From: JBNKZU01 sp050301795
Lineage (GTDB): Bacteria; Pseudomonadota; Gammaproteobacteria; Thiohalomonadales; Thiohalomonadaceae
Assembly (NCBI GenBank): GCA_050301795.1
Contig: JBNKZU010000018.1
Location: 96,644 to 160,643 of the forward strand
Reading direction: 5' to 3'
DNA length: 64,000 bases
Position 1 is the first letter of the stretch. Every line of letters begins with the position of its first letter. A program made the translations under genes and the position numbers. This document shows, piece by piece, positions 36,006 to 44,247 of the stretch. The notes below the pieces were generated by a model. The model worked only from the letters and a program-made list of their open reading frames with translations. It was not told where the DNA came from and searched no databases.

Positions 36006-36410
36006 TTAACTATTCTCCATACGCTCTTTGATCTGTTCTGGAAATGGTGTCGGTCTAAAACGGTGTGCATCAATGGCAACAATCCTGATATCGGCTTCAC
36101 ATACAGTATCTTCCCCCCGAGTGACAACTTGATGAAAACTGACCGAACTCTTACCAGAACTCGAAATCGTTGAGTAGATATTCAACTCATCATTAAAACG
36201 CGCCGGACTTAGATATTCGATCGAGGCAGAACGTACCACAAACAATACTCCCCACTGTTCACGAATATGATCCTGCTCAAAGCCGAGGCTTCGCAGCCAC
36301 TCTGTACGTGCTCGCTCCATGAACCCGAGATAATTGGCGTGATAAACAACGCCGCCACTATCTGTATCTTGGTAATAGACCCTTATTGGCCAATTGAATG
36401 AATGACTCAT
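36006..36410 (-). CDS. ybgC: Tol-Pal-associated acyl-CoA thioesterase YbgC
   Basis: Hot-dog fold thioesterase, 134 residues. The catalytic region is 'VYYQDTDSGGVVYHANYLGF' with the Asp near residue 16-18, matching 4-hydroxybenzoyl-CoA thioesterase types. First gene of the tol-pal operon, two bases before tolQ; it sits 82 bases after ruvB. Confidence 0.96.
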   Translation of the reverse strand: MSHSFNWPIRVYYQDTDSGGVVYHANYLGFMERARTEWLRSLGFEQDHIREQWGVLFVVRSASIEYLSPARFNDELNIYSTISSSGKSSVSFHQVVTRGEDTVCEADIRIVAIDAHRFRPTPFPEQIKERMENS

Positions 36411-36492
36411 CCGCTAATCTCTTTATGTTGAAGCTGTTAAAAGCTATTTATTGTGGTGTCTGACCGGAAGAATTTAAAAAAGGTCACACCAA

Positions 36493-37545
36493 TTATTCTT
36501 GATTAAATAGATCCATCTCTTTAAGACGACGATCAGACGCCTTCTGCGGAGGAGTCATTCCAAAATGAAGATATGCATTATTTGTTGCCATACGCCCCCT
36601 TGGTGTCCTCATTAAGAAACCCTGTTGGATTAAATAGGGCTCAAGCACATCTTCGATCGTGCCACGCTCTTCACCAATCGCTGCGGCAATATTATCCACC
36701 CCGACAGGACCTCCATCGAACTTCTGAATAATCGCCATTAATAGTTTGCGATCCGAAATATCAAAACCATGCGCATCGACATTGAGCATATCAAGCGCTT
36801 GTTCGGAGATTTCAGTGGTAATCAGACCATCACCCTTCACCTCGGCAAAGTCGCGCACCCGACGTAACAGGCGATTGGCAATACGAGGTGTGCCACGGGA
36901 TCGGCGGGCTATCTCATGGGCACCTTCATGATCAATTTTGACACCAAGAATAGTCGCAGAGCGTGACACAATTGTTTGAAGCTCTTCGACGTTATAAAAC
37001 TCAAGCCGTTGCACAATGCCAAAGCGATCACGAAGTGGCGAAGTCAGCATCCCGGCGCGAGTGGTGGCACCTACCAGTGTAAATGGTGGCAAATCAAGCT
37101 TTATTGAACGCGCCGCAGGACCGTCACCAATCATGATATCGATCTGATAATCCTCCATCGCCGGATAGAGCACCTCCTCCACCATTGGACTTAGACGGTG
37201 GATCTCATCCACAAAAAGCAGATCGTGAGGCTCAAGATTGGTCAGCAATGCAGCGAGATCGCCAGGACGCTCAAGAACCGGCCCTGAGGTCTGTCGAACA
37301 TTGACCCCCATCTCATTTCCAATAATGTGTGCCAGTGTCGTCTTGCCGAGACCTGGAGGTCCGAACAGCAGAACATGATCAAGCGCCTCTTTTCGTTGCT
37401 GTGCCGCCTGGATGAAGATCCCCATCTGCTCCCGCACAGAGATCTGTCCAATATACTCATCAAGCGTTTGCGGGCGTATCGCCCGATCCTGAACAAGTTC
37501 ATTTTCAACTGCATCCGCAGTAATCAGACGCTCGTTCTCTATCAT
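36493..37545 (-). CDS. ruvB: Holliday junction helicase RuvB
   Basis: Hexameric AAA+ motor for Holliday-junction branch migration. 350 residues: Walker A 'GPPGLGKTTLAHIIG' near 63, Walker B 'LLFVDEIHRL' near 108, sensor 'VGATTRAGML' near 160, and the C-terminal winged helix ('RTPRGRMAT' near 322). Start overlaps the ruvA stop by 4 bases. Confidence 0.98.
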   Translation of the reverse strand: MIENERLITADAVENELVQDRAIRPQTLDEYIGQISVREQMGIFIQAAQQRKEALDHVLLFGPPGLGKTTLAHIIGNEMGVNVRQTSGPVLERPGDLAALLTNLEPHDLLFVDEIHRLSPMVEEVLYPAMEDYQIDIMIGDGPAARSIKLDLPPFTLVGATTRAGMLTSPLRDRFGIVQRLEFYNVEELQTIVSRSATILGVKIDHEGAHEIARRSRGTPRIANRLLRRVRDFAEVKGDGLITTEISEQALDMLNVDAHGFDISDRKLLMAIIQKFDGGPVGVDNIAAAIGEERGTIEDVLEPYLIQQGFLMRTPRGRMATNNAYLHFGMTPPQKASDRRLKEMDLFNQE

Positions 37546-38153
37546 CGTTTTATCGCCTGTTTTAATGACGCCTTAATAAGGGACTCGCTATCCATATCCT
37601 CACCATTCTCAACCGTGCTAACCAATCGACTGGCCTCTGGCGGCTTATAGCCAAGTGCGATTAACGCGCTAACAGCATCCTGATACGCATCTGTTGCAGC
37701 GGTGCTCGTTGAGGTACTGGTTTTAGTGACATCAAGTGATGATGGTTGCCAATCAGCTAGTCGATCCCGCATCTCGATCACTAGCCGTTCGGCGGTCTTT
37801 TTACCGATTCCTGGTAGCTTCACTAATGTGGCGGTATCGTTATCGAGTACTGATCGTGCAAATTCGTCACTACTAATGCCGGAAAGAATACCTAACGCCA
37901 GTTTCGCACCAACGCCATTGACCTTAATCAAGGTTCGAAACAGTGATCGCTCCTGCTGGCTTGCGAAACCATAGAGTAGTTGTGCATCTTCACGCACTAC
38001 CATGTGGATTTGCAGAATAATTCGTTCACCAACTTCAGGAAGCTGATAAAAGGTGCTCATCGGTGCTTCAACTTCATATCCTACACCGTTGACATCGATC
38101 ACCATAAACGGTGGATGTTTCTCTATAAGCTCACCATTGAGCCGACCGATCAT
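37542..38153 (-). CDS. ruvA: Holliday junction helicase subunit RuvA
   Basis: Junction-binding subunit, 203 residues: N-terminal OB fold ('MIGRLNGELIEKHPPF'), two helix-hairpin-helix segments ('LIKVNGVGAKLAL' near 75 and 'LVKLPGIGKKTAERL' near 110), and the C-terminal RuvB-binding domain ('ALIALGYKPPEASRL'). Four-base overlaps on both sides mark a coupled ruvC-ruvA-ruvB operon. Confidence 0.97.
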   Translation of the reverse strand: MIGRLNGELIEKHPPFMVIDVNGVGYEVEAPMSTFYQLPEVGERIILQIHMVVREDAQLLYGFASQQERSLFRTLIKVNGVGAKLALGILSGISSDEFARSVLDNDTATLVKLPGIGKKTAERLVIEMRDRLADWQPSSLDVTKTSTSTSTAATDAYQDAVSALIALGYKPPEASRLVSTVENGEDMDSESLIKASLKQAIKR

Positions 38154-38668
38154 CGATAACGTCCTCCACGAGAGCCATGTGCGACCTTAATTCGTTGCAT
38201 TGTTTGTCCTATATGAAAATGGGTTAGCGCAACCGCAAGTGCATCTGCCGCATCTGCTTGTGGGTTACGATTTAAGCTCAGTAATGCACGTACCATATGT
38301 TGTATCTGCCCTTTATCGGCATTGCCTCGCCCGACGATCGACTTTTTGATCTCTGCCGGTGTGTATTCATGCACCGGAATATCATGAACCATTACTGCGA
38401 CTATCGCAGCCCCTCTAGCCTGTCCTAATTTTAATGCCGAATCGGGATTCTTATGCATAAATACCCGCTCGATTGAGATCTCGGTTGGTTGAAATCGTTC
38501 AACCAGTTCACTAATACCCTCAAAGATCGATTTTAAGCGTATCGATAGCTCACCCACTGGAGTTTTTATTGTGCCGCATTCGACAAAACTGCTCTTGGAA
38601 TCGAGAGTGTCGATGATGCCATAGCCCGTCATGCGTGATCCGGGGTCTATCCCGAGAATTCTTGCCAT
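38150..38668 (-). CDS. ruvC: Holliday junction resolvase RuvC
   Basis: Structure-specific endonuclease. Catalytic acids are visible: Asp7 in 'GIDPGSRMTGYG', Glu in 'ISIERVFMHKN' near 67, and the paired Asp in 'ADAADALAVALTH' near 140. 172 residues is the normal length. It follows yebC by 12 bases. Confidence 0.97.
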   Translation of the reverse strand: MARILGIDPGSRMTGYGIIDTLDSKSSFVECGTIKTPVGELSIRLKSIFEGISELVERFQPTEISIERVFMHKNPDSALKLGQARGAAIVAVMVHDIPVHEYTPAEIKKSIVGRGNADKGQIQHMVRALLSLNRNPQADAADALAVALTHFHIGQTMQRIKVAHGSRGGRYR

Positions 38669-38680
38669 AAGTGTGGTTGA

Positions 38681-39427
38681 TTAACCTAGCTGAGCCATTA
38701 CTTCATCGCTGAAGTCGGCATTGTTGTAGACATTCTGAACATCATCAAGATCTTCAAGGCGATCAACCAGTCGCATCACCTTCTCGGCATCCTCAAGCTC
38801 AAGGTCGACGGTTGTTGAGGGTTGCATTGTAATTTCAGCAACCTCTGGTACTAGTCCGGCTGCAACCATCGCCTCTTTCACTTCAGTAAAATCTTCAGGC
38901 GAGGTCGTAACGTCAATGGTGCCATCCTCATTTTCTGTGACATCCTCTGCACCCGCCTCAAGTGCTGCCTCCATAATGGCATCCTCATCGCTCCCTGCCG
39001 GATAGGTCAATATACCGATTTTGCTGAAGAGGTAGGAGACAGAGCCATCTGTTCCAAGATTGCCATTTGCCTTGGTAAAGGCGTGCCGTACTTCTGCAAC
39101 GGTTCGATTACGATTATCAGTCAGACATTCGACCATAACAGCAACACCGGCTGGCCCATAGCCTTCATAGCGCACCTCATCGTAGCTCTCTCCGTCCATA
39201 TCACCTGAGCCACGTTTAATCGCACGGTCAATGGTGTCACGGGTCATATTGGAGCTTAATGCCTTGCTGACCGCATCTCGAAGTCTGGGATTAGTTGATT
39301 GATCTGAGCCACCAATCTTTGCTGCAACAGTGATTTCGCGAATTAGTTTTGTAAAGATCTTTCCGCGTTTAGCGTCCTGGGCGGCTTTACGATGTTTGAT
39401 GTTTGCCCATTTACTATGCCCTGCCAT
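38681..39427 (-). CDS. yebC: YebC/PmpR family regulator
   Basis: 248-residue TACO1/YebC protein starting 'MAGHSKWANIKHRKAAQDAKRG', with the conserved 'YEGYGPAGVAVMVE' near 88. Members act as transcription factors or, according to newer work, in translation of polyproline stretches. Its position directly before ruvCAB is typical. The latter role would fit with EfpL and Uup elsewhere in the window, though they are not adjacent. Confidence 0.96.
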   Translation of the reverse strand: MAGHSKWANIKHRKAAQDAKRGKIFTKLIREITVAAKIGGSDQSTNPRLRDAVSKALSSNMTRDTIDRAIKRGSGDMDGESYDEVRYEGYGPAGVAVMVECLTDNRNRTVAEVRHAFTKANGNLGTDGSVSYLFSKIGILTYPAGSDEDAIMEAALEAGAEDVTENEDGTIDVTTSPEDFTEVKEAMVAAGLVPEVAEITMQPSTTVDLELEDAEKVMRLVDRLEDLDDVQNVYNNADFSDEVMAQLG

Positions 39428-39682
39428 GAAACCCTCTCGTTATCCAGAACTGAACCGATACGGCATTGTATCATTCTGACTGAATAATGCAGTCGCCATA
39501 TTCTGAAAAACCGAGAGTTCTATATGAAGGAAATCGTGAATAAACCTATTGAGGACTTTTCAAAGTTGTCAGGTCTTAAAAAAGTATTTTGTCACTTGCC
39601 ACAAAACCAACAACAGGGCTCCGTTGATTGTGGAAACAGTTCCAGATATTACTGAAATATCTAGCTTAATAAAGTCCCTGAA

Positions 39683-40111
39683 CTACTCAGCTCCTAAGAG
39701 AAGCTCAAGCGGGGTTGCTGTAATGCCGTATGGTTTAACGATATTTCCATCATCATCAAATAGTAAAACCTTCTTGCCGTGCTCCCATGCATCATTCGCA
39801 AGATTCTGAAGCTGCGTTTGATGACTCAACATCGAAGGTTTTCCTGAGGCCGCTGTCGGTTCACTATAGATATCACTTATATCCATGACAGATTTGACCT
39901 CAAATTGACTTCCGATTTTCTCAGCAACATGTAGGTTATTTGATGAATCTTGAGTAATACAATTCCTACACGACGTAAAATCAGTATCTGATGAGATATT
40001 GGTGATTGAAGGGTTATTAACAGCCATCGCAGCAATGATAGGGGGGAAACAAAAGACTATGCCAAGCCACACGATGACGTACCATCTAAAACGATTGTTA
40101 TCTGACTCCAT
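39683..40111 (-). CDS. Hypothetical membrane-anchored protein
   Basis: Unrecognised 142-residue protein. One N-terminal hydrophobic helix (about 10-31) looks like an uncleaved anchor, with the remainder predicted periplasmic. A 'CRNC' pair lies near residues 48-51 and could form a disulfide or bind metal. The C-terminal half is soluble and ends 'PYGITATPLELLLGAE'. It is isolated, with 255 bases to yebC, and has no operon partner. Confidence 0.6.
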   Translation of the reverse strand: MESDNNRFRWYVIVWLGIVFCFPPIIAAMAVNNPSITNISSDTDFTSCRNCITQDSSNNLHVAEKIGSQFEVKSVMDISDIYSEPTAASGKPSMLSHQTQLQNLANDAWEHGKKVLLFDDDGNIVKPYGITATPLELLLGAE

Positions 40112-40286
40112 TCGATTACCCCTTTTAATCTTGAATATAAATAACGCTCATATTCTCGTTATAAATAGAGCATAGTTCTGAGACATGGTTCTGAAAAATA
40201 GATAATATTTATCAGATTTTTTCAGAATCAGAAAAACTAACCTTTTTGCCGTAAAAGCAGGCCAAAAACTCAGGAGTGAATGAGAG

Positions 40287-40712
40287 ATGAAAGCAAGTCT
40301 AAAACCCGGGATCACTCATCAGGTAAAGCTTAAACTACCACCAACAAAGATGGTTCCGAGCCTCTATCCTGAATCGGAGGCGTTTCAGCAGATGCCGGAG
40401 GTTTTTGCCACTGGATACATGGTCGGGTTTCTGGAATGGGCTGCTCTTGAAGCAGTGATACCGCATATTGACTGGCCTGATGAGCAAACCGTCGGCACCC
40501 ATGTTAATGTTTCTCATATTGCAGCAACCCCTGCTGGAATGGAGGTCACCGCCACGGCTGAGTTGATAGAGGTCGATGGTCGCCGACTGGTATTTAAGGT
40601 CTCAGCCCATGATGGAGTGGATCTGATTAGCGAAGGAACGCATGAGCGATTTGTGATTAATAAAGCGAAGTTTGATCAGAAATTGATCGAAAAGCGATCC
40701 CATAACGGTTAA
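40287..40712 (+). CDS. Thioesterase family protein (FlK-like)
   Basis: A 141-residue hot-dog fold protein similar to fluoroacetyl-CoA thioesterase FlK: 'KPGITHQVKLKL' at the N-terminus, 'VFATGYMVGFLEWAALEAV' (about 38-56, with the Thr and Glu), 'GTHVNVSHIAATPAGMEVTA' (about 70-90), and a C-terminal 'EGTHERFVIN'. Acyl-CoA substrate unknown; fluoroacetate resistance should not be assumed. AGGAGTGAATGAGAG precedes the start. Confidence 0.85.
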   Translation: MKASLKPGITHQVKLKLPPTKMVPSLYPESEAFQQMPEVFATGYMVGFLEWAALEAVIPHIDWPDEQTVGTHVNVSHIAATPAGMEVTATAELIEVDGRRLVFKVSAHDGVDLISEGTHERFVINKAKFDQKLIEKRSHNG

Positions 40713-40715
40713 CCG

Positions 40716-41105
40716 CTATGCGACCCGATTGTACTCCTGCTCTTTTATCAATGCGTTGATAGCAGAGACCACCTCGCGGCAGATACGGCGATCATCATCA
40801 GGATTTGAGGGATCTTTTCCCGGCACATTAGAGACCTGTATACCACGCTCTTTAGCAGCTTCCAGATCGATATGATCGGTTGAATCCCCAGCGGCAACGA
40901 TCATCCGCACCTTAAAGGCCTTATTGAGCATCTCACGGGTGATTGGTGCTCTGGCGGAGACGATCACATCACTGCGCCAGATATGCTTCTCCTCCTCACC
41001 CTCCGGGATCTGCGGATATTGCGCCCAGCCATACTTCTTCAGATTCAGCATCGGAAAATCAGCTTCGCCCGCAAGGTTGGCCGCATCAATGACAACTACA
41101 TTCAT
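40716..41105 (-). CDS. Stand-alone D-2-hydroxyacid dehydrogenase catalytic domain
   Basis: A 129-residue protein corresponding to only the N-terminal half of D-isomer 2-hydroxyacid dehydrogenases: 'WRSDVIVSARAPITREMLNKA' (about 43-63) and 'IVAAGDSTDHIDLEAAKERGIQVSNVPG' region (about 69-97). The NAD-binding Rossmann domain with its GxGxxG motif and catalytic residues are missing. The frame ends cleanly in a helix with no trace of the rest downstream, so it is either a conserved short family or the remnant of a deletion. The next gene upstream on the strand is an exporter, 41 bases away. Confidence 0.7.
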   Translation of the reverse strand: MNVVVIDAANLAGEADFPMLNLKKYGWAQYPQIPEGEEEKHIWRSDVIVSARAPITREMLNKAFKVRMIVAAGDSTDHIDLEAAKERGIQVSNVPGKDPSNPDDDRRICREVVSAINALIKEQEYNRVA

Positions 41106-41146
41106 ATTCTCTCCGTTGGTTGGATGTTAAATATATGATACCTATT

Positions 41147-42346
41147 CTAATTTTGATGTCCGGGCTTTACCAGAACGATAAAGATTACAGAAGCCAATAG
41201 CGAGCATGAGAACATCACTGCGGTCATTGGGATCGGTGTGCCGTTATGAAGAATGCTGACCGAGGAGATTGCCAGTGCTGCAATAATAAAGCGCATCGTT
41301 CCAAACAGTGCGGAGGCGTAACCAGCAAAGGCTCCAAATGGTGTCAGTGCCGCAGCCATTGTGTTAGCTGCCAGCAAACCAACCACCCCAGTACAGAAGA
41401 TCACCAGCACTACAATACTCCATAGCCCACCAAACCCTGTAAGCGCTACGAGGAATAACAGTGCTGTTGCGATGATCTGAATGCGCAGTCCGATACTGAC
41501 CAGTGGGTTAATCCCAATCTTTTTGACTTTACGGCTATTTATCCAGTTCAGAGCGATCGTCATGATTACATTCGCGCCGAATAGCAGACCATAGTGTTCT
41601 GGTGAGACGCCATAATAGTCGATATAGACAAACGGCGAGCCGGCAATAAATGCAAACATGGCTCCGAAGGCAAAGGAGGAACTCAGCACATATCCCATCG
41701 ATTCACGGTGGGTGAATATCTCTTTGCTATTTTGCATCATTCGACGAATTGAGATCTGCTGACGCTGTTCGACCAGCAATGTCTCATCAAGCTTCAGCCA
41801 TGCCCAGATAAATATCAGCACCCCAAACAATCCCATAAACCAGAACAGTGATTGCCATGACCACAAAAGCAGAAACCAGCCCCCCATTAATGGCGCAATC
41901 AGTGGTGTCATCACCATCACCATCATCACCAGCGACATCACGCGAGCAGCATCACGACCCGTATAATGATCTCGAACAATCGCAACCACCACCACGGCCG
42001 CAGCACCACCACCCAAAGCCTGTAGAAGTCGCATAAACTGCAACATCTCCACCGTGGTTGCCGTTGTACAGACAATACTGATAATGGAGTAGAGGAAAAT
42101 ACCACTTAGTAATACCGGCTTACGTCCAAAACGATCAGATAGAGGGCCATATACAAGCTGACAGAGCGCAAATCCAATCATAAAGACAGCCAGTGTCTGC
42201 TGCACTCTGTCGATGGAGGTCTGCATACTCTCTGCGATGAGAGGTAACGCTGGCAGATAGAGATCAATCGCTAAAGGCCCAATCGCAACTGCCATCCCTA
42301 ACAACAGTATCGATGAAACGGGGGGTGTTTCGTTGTGTGACTCCAT
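41147..42346 (-). CDS. Bcr/CflA family multidrug efflux transporter
   Basis: Major-facilitator inner-membrane exporter of 399 residues with 12 predicted helices. Motifs of the DHA1 Bcr/CflA branch are present: 'AIDLYLPALPLIAESM' in helix 1 and 'GPLSDRFGRKPVLLSGI' in the loop between helices 2 and 3. Substrates could be bicyclomycin, sulfonamides or cysteine-type metabolites; not determinable. Located alone upstream of the truncated dehydrogenase on the same strand. Confidence 0.9.
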   Translation of the reverse strand: MESHNETPPVSSILLLGMAVAIGPLAIDLYLPALPLIAESMQTSIDRVQQTLAVFMIGFALCQLVYGPLSDRFGRKPVLLSGIFLYSIISIVCTTATTVEMLQFMRLLQALGGGAAAVVVVAIVRDHYTGRDAARVMSLVMMVMVMTPLIAPLMGGWFLLLWSWQSLFWFMGLFGVLIFIWAWLKLDETLLVEQRQQISIRRMMQNSKEIFTHRESMGYVLSSSFAFGAMFAFIAGSPFVYIDYYGVSPEHYGLLFGANVIMTIALNWINSRKVKKIGINPLVSIGLRIQIIATALLFLVALTGFGGLWSIVVLVIFCTGVVGLLAANTMAAALTPFGAFAGYASALFGTMRFIIAALAISSVSILHNGTPIPMTAVMFSCSLLASVIFIVLVKPGHQN

Positions 42347-42469
42347 GGTTATCCCTTAGTGGCTCATGGCGAAAAGGGGGAACTCTACCGACTGGCAGTG
42401 ACAGAGGCAACTATTTACAGATCACAACATTATCGCGCATGTTAATCCTAGAGCCTGTTTAAGCCACAT

Positions 42470-42491
42470 AAAAAAAGCACCTCCTTGTGCT
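42470..42491 (-). terminator. Intrinsic terminator after the DUF1566 gene
   Basis: On the minus strand AGCAC-AAGGAG-GTGCT is followed by seven T, 14 bases after the DUF1566 stop codon. The stem is short (5 bp) but well placed. Confidence 0.65.
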
Positions 42492-42504
42492 GGGGTAAAA
42501 ACCT

Positions 42505-43827
42505 CTAAAGATCTCTGACACATCGAACCATATTGTCGATCCTTAGCACATCGCCTTGAGGCCCATGATAGTAGAATGTACCGTAGCCAATATTTGCGCT
42601 GCCAGCTCCAGCAACACTGCTGACATCCACCTTATCGTTACTACGTTGTGCACCCGCACCGTGAACATCATCCATATCCAAGCTACTACTGCCGAGGGTG
42701 TAATAACCCAATGCCCGGCCAAATGATACATAGGCGCCGTTGTCACCATAGCCATTGCTGTTGGCGTGAGTTGTTGATGACCAGTAATACCCCCAGTCAG
42801 TAAGACCCTCCTCATTGGTAAAGGATGTGGTGTTAAATAGGGGATCTATTGCCGCGCTTGAGGTGAAGTCCGGTGAGCGTGAGTAATCAACGATACTTTG
42901 AAGCTCCTTAACATTCGGTAGACGCCAGTCGTTATACCCTGCTGTTGATGCCGTTTCACAAGTTAAAAGTGCATCATCATAATCGACCGATTGACTATCA
43001 TCCTGTTGCCACATCAGCCCTGTCGCCTGATCACTGATGGTGCCATCATTGTTATCGCTGTACAGGTTTAATCCATAGTCCTCATTCCCGCTGACACAGA
43101 GCACATAAAAATCTTTATTGCTGTATGGATACCCCTTGATGCGTCCATCGACAAAATTGACACCAAACATGGTCGCGTTTCCACCCATGGTTGTGGATGT
43201 GTAGATGGTCGTAGTGGCGTACTGCCCATCAATTATTCGCTCTCCCGCATCCTGATCTCCAAAAGCGCGTTCAAAGCTGCTATCTATAAACAGTTTCAAA
43301 CCAGTAGTATCTGTTCCGGTATAACTGCTCGGGTCTTCACCTGAAAACAGGATTAATGAATAGAGCTCCTTAATTGAGGGTAAACGCCAGACATAACCAT
43401 CCGTTGAGAGATTGCTACAGTAGGTCGCTGCACTACTTTGCGACATTTTGTCTGATACATTTATGACACTATCGCTATTGGTATCTGCGGACTGCGTCCA
43501 CACAAGCCCCGTCACATTATCGGTAACACTTTGACCGCTGGTACTGGTTGTATAGCTCGGTTGATTCCCGGAATAGTCTGCGTCATAACCTGTTCCTGTA
43601 CAGGCAACAGTAACTCCTGTCATTGAGTCATAACAAAGACTCTGGTTGGTATCAACAATCCGGTATCCGTTGACAACGCCATAAATTGACGTGGTTTGTT
43701 GCTGGCTTTCATTTGTCGATGTGTCTGTTGAAGAGCCAGCATTTAATGAATCCTCAAACCTTTCGCATCCGAATGTTGAGATAACAACCATTAATAATAG
43801 AAGTCGTTGTAGGTTTTTACGTTTCAT
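42505..43827 (-). CDS. DUF1566 (Lcl-type) lipoprotein
   Basis: A 440-residue secreted lipoprotein. The N-terminal signal has a lipobox ending 'STFGC' with Cys near residue 21. Two Lcl_C/DUF1566 domains follow (about 95-255 and 255-438), each with the pattern 'DNVTGLVWTQ' ... 'WRLPSIKEL' and 'DQATGLMWQQ' ... 'WRLPNVKEL', ending 'MVRCVRDL'. Such domains occur in legume-lectin-like or collagen-binding surface proteins; function here is unknown. AAGGAG upstream supports the start. It follows the 99-aa gene by 22 bases and shares its promoter. Confidence 0.88.
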   Translation of the reverse strand: MKRKNLQRLLLLMVVISTFGCERFEDSLNAGSSTDTSTNESQQQTTSIYGVVNGYRIVDTNQSLCYDSMTGVTVACTGTGYDADYSGNQPSYTTSTSGQSVTDNVTGLVWTQSADTNSDSVINVSDKMSQSSAATYCSNLSTDGYVWRLPSIKELYSLILFSGEDPSSYTGTDTTGLKLFIDSSFERAFGDQDAGERIIDGQYATTTIYTSTTMGGNATMFGVNFVDGRIKGYPYSNKDFYVLCVSGNEDYGLNLYSDNNDGTISDQATGLMWQQDDSQSVDYDDALLTCETASTAGYNDWRLPNVKELQSIVDYSRSPDFTSSAAIDPLFNTTSFTNEEGLTDWGYYWSSTTHANSNGYGDNGAYVSFGRALGYYTLGSSSLDMDDVHGAGAQRSNDKVDVSSVAGAGSANIGYGTFYYHGPQGDVLRIDNMVRCVRDL

Positions 43828-43849
43828 CTAATGGTCTCCTTAATAACAG

Positions 43850-44149
43850 TTAATGTCCGTTTACAATCGGAGTATTAATGGTGATGTCCTCATAAAAACC
43901 ATCCGATACATTATTGAGCACCTGAAAATATCTATCCGTGATGTCACCGCCCATATCAAAGGAGCTTTCAACTTTACGCTGAAGCCCTGTTACTGATTTC
44001 AGGAATACCTTCAGTTGCTCTCTGCTTAATTCCGATAACATCGAGCAGATCACGGATACGCCTTCATCACCGACAACATGTTGTACAGGTGCTGGCACAA
44101 GTTTCTCTTTATTCATCTCTATCACTCTCAACATTTTTTTATCCCCCAT
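43850..44149 (-). CDS. Hypothetical 99-aa protein
   Basis: Unrecognised. Predicted soluble and mostly helical, with a central 'SELSREQLKVFLKSVTGLQRKV' part. Three in-frame ATG exist (44149, 44134, 44116); the first two have G-rich sequences at proper distance. It is the first gene after a well-formed minus-strand promoter (44202-44230) that is overlaid by two 17-bp palindromes, and it is followed by the DUF1566 lipoprotein, so it belongs to the controlled unit. Confidence 0.6.
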   Translation of the reverse strand: MGDKKMLRVIEMNKEKLVPAPVQHVVGDEGVSVICSMLSELSREQLKVFLKSVTGLQRKVESSFDMGGDITDRYFQVLNNVSDGFYEDITINTPIVNGH

Positions 44150-44173
44150 GACGAAACCCTGAATTTTTATTAA

Positions 44174-44190
44174 GTGGGATAATTTCCCAC
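44174..44190. promoter_or_regulatory. Operator-like palindrome 1
   Basis: GTGGGATAATTTCCCAC: 6-bp perfect arms around 5 bases. It lies about +5 to +21 relative to the predicted minus-strand start of transcription and repeats the pattern found 35 bp away at 44209. Confidence 0.6.
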
Positions 44191-44201
44191 CCTTTGAATA
44201 A

Positions 44202-44230
44202 AATATATGTGGTATTTATTCCCACGTCAA
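44202..44230 (-). promoter_or_regulatory. Sigma-70 promoter for the 99-aa/DUF1566 unit
   Basis: TTGACG (44230-44225) and TATATT (44207-44202) are separated by exactly 17 bases on the minus strand. Palindrome 2 fills the spacer, so a bound protein would block polymerase. Confidence 0.65.
44209..44225. promoter_or_regulatory. Operator-like palindrome 2
   Basis: GTGGTATTTATTCCCAC, matching palindrome 1 at the outer GTGG and CCCAC positions and at an inner A and T. It occupies the spacer between -35 and -10 of the minus-strand promoter. Confidence 0.6.
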
Positions 44231-44247
44231 GCTAAACTTTGGATAAA

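Noticed and set aside
39549..39809. 86-codon plus-strand frame between yebC and the hypothetical membrane protein
   Set aside because: Overlaps the 3' half of the better-supported minus-strand gene and has no start signals.
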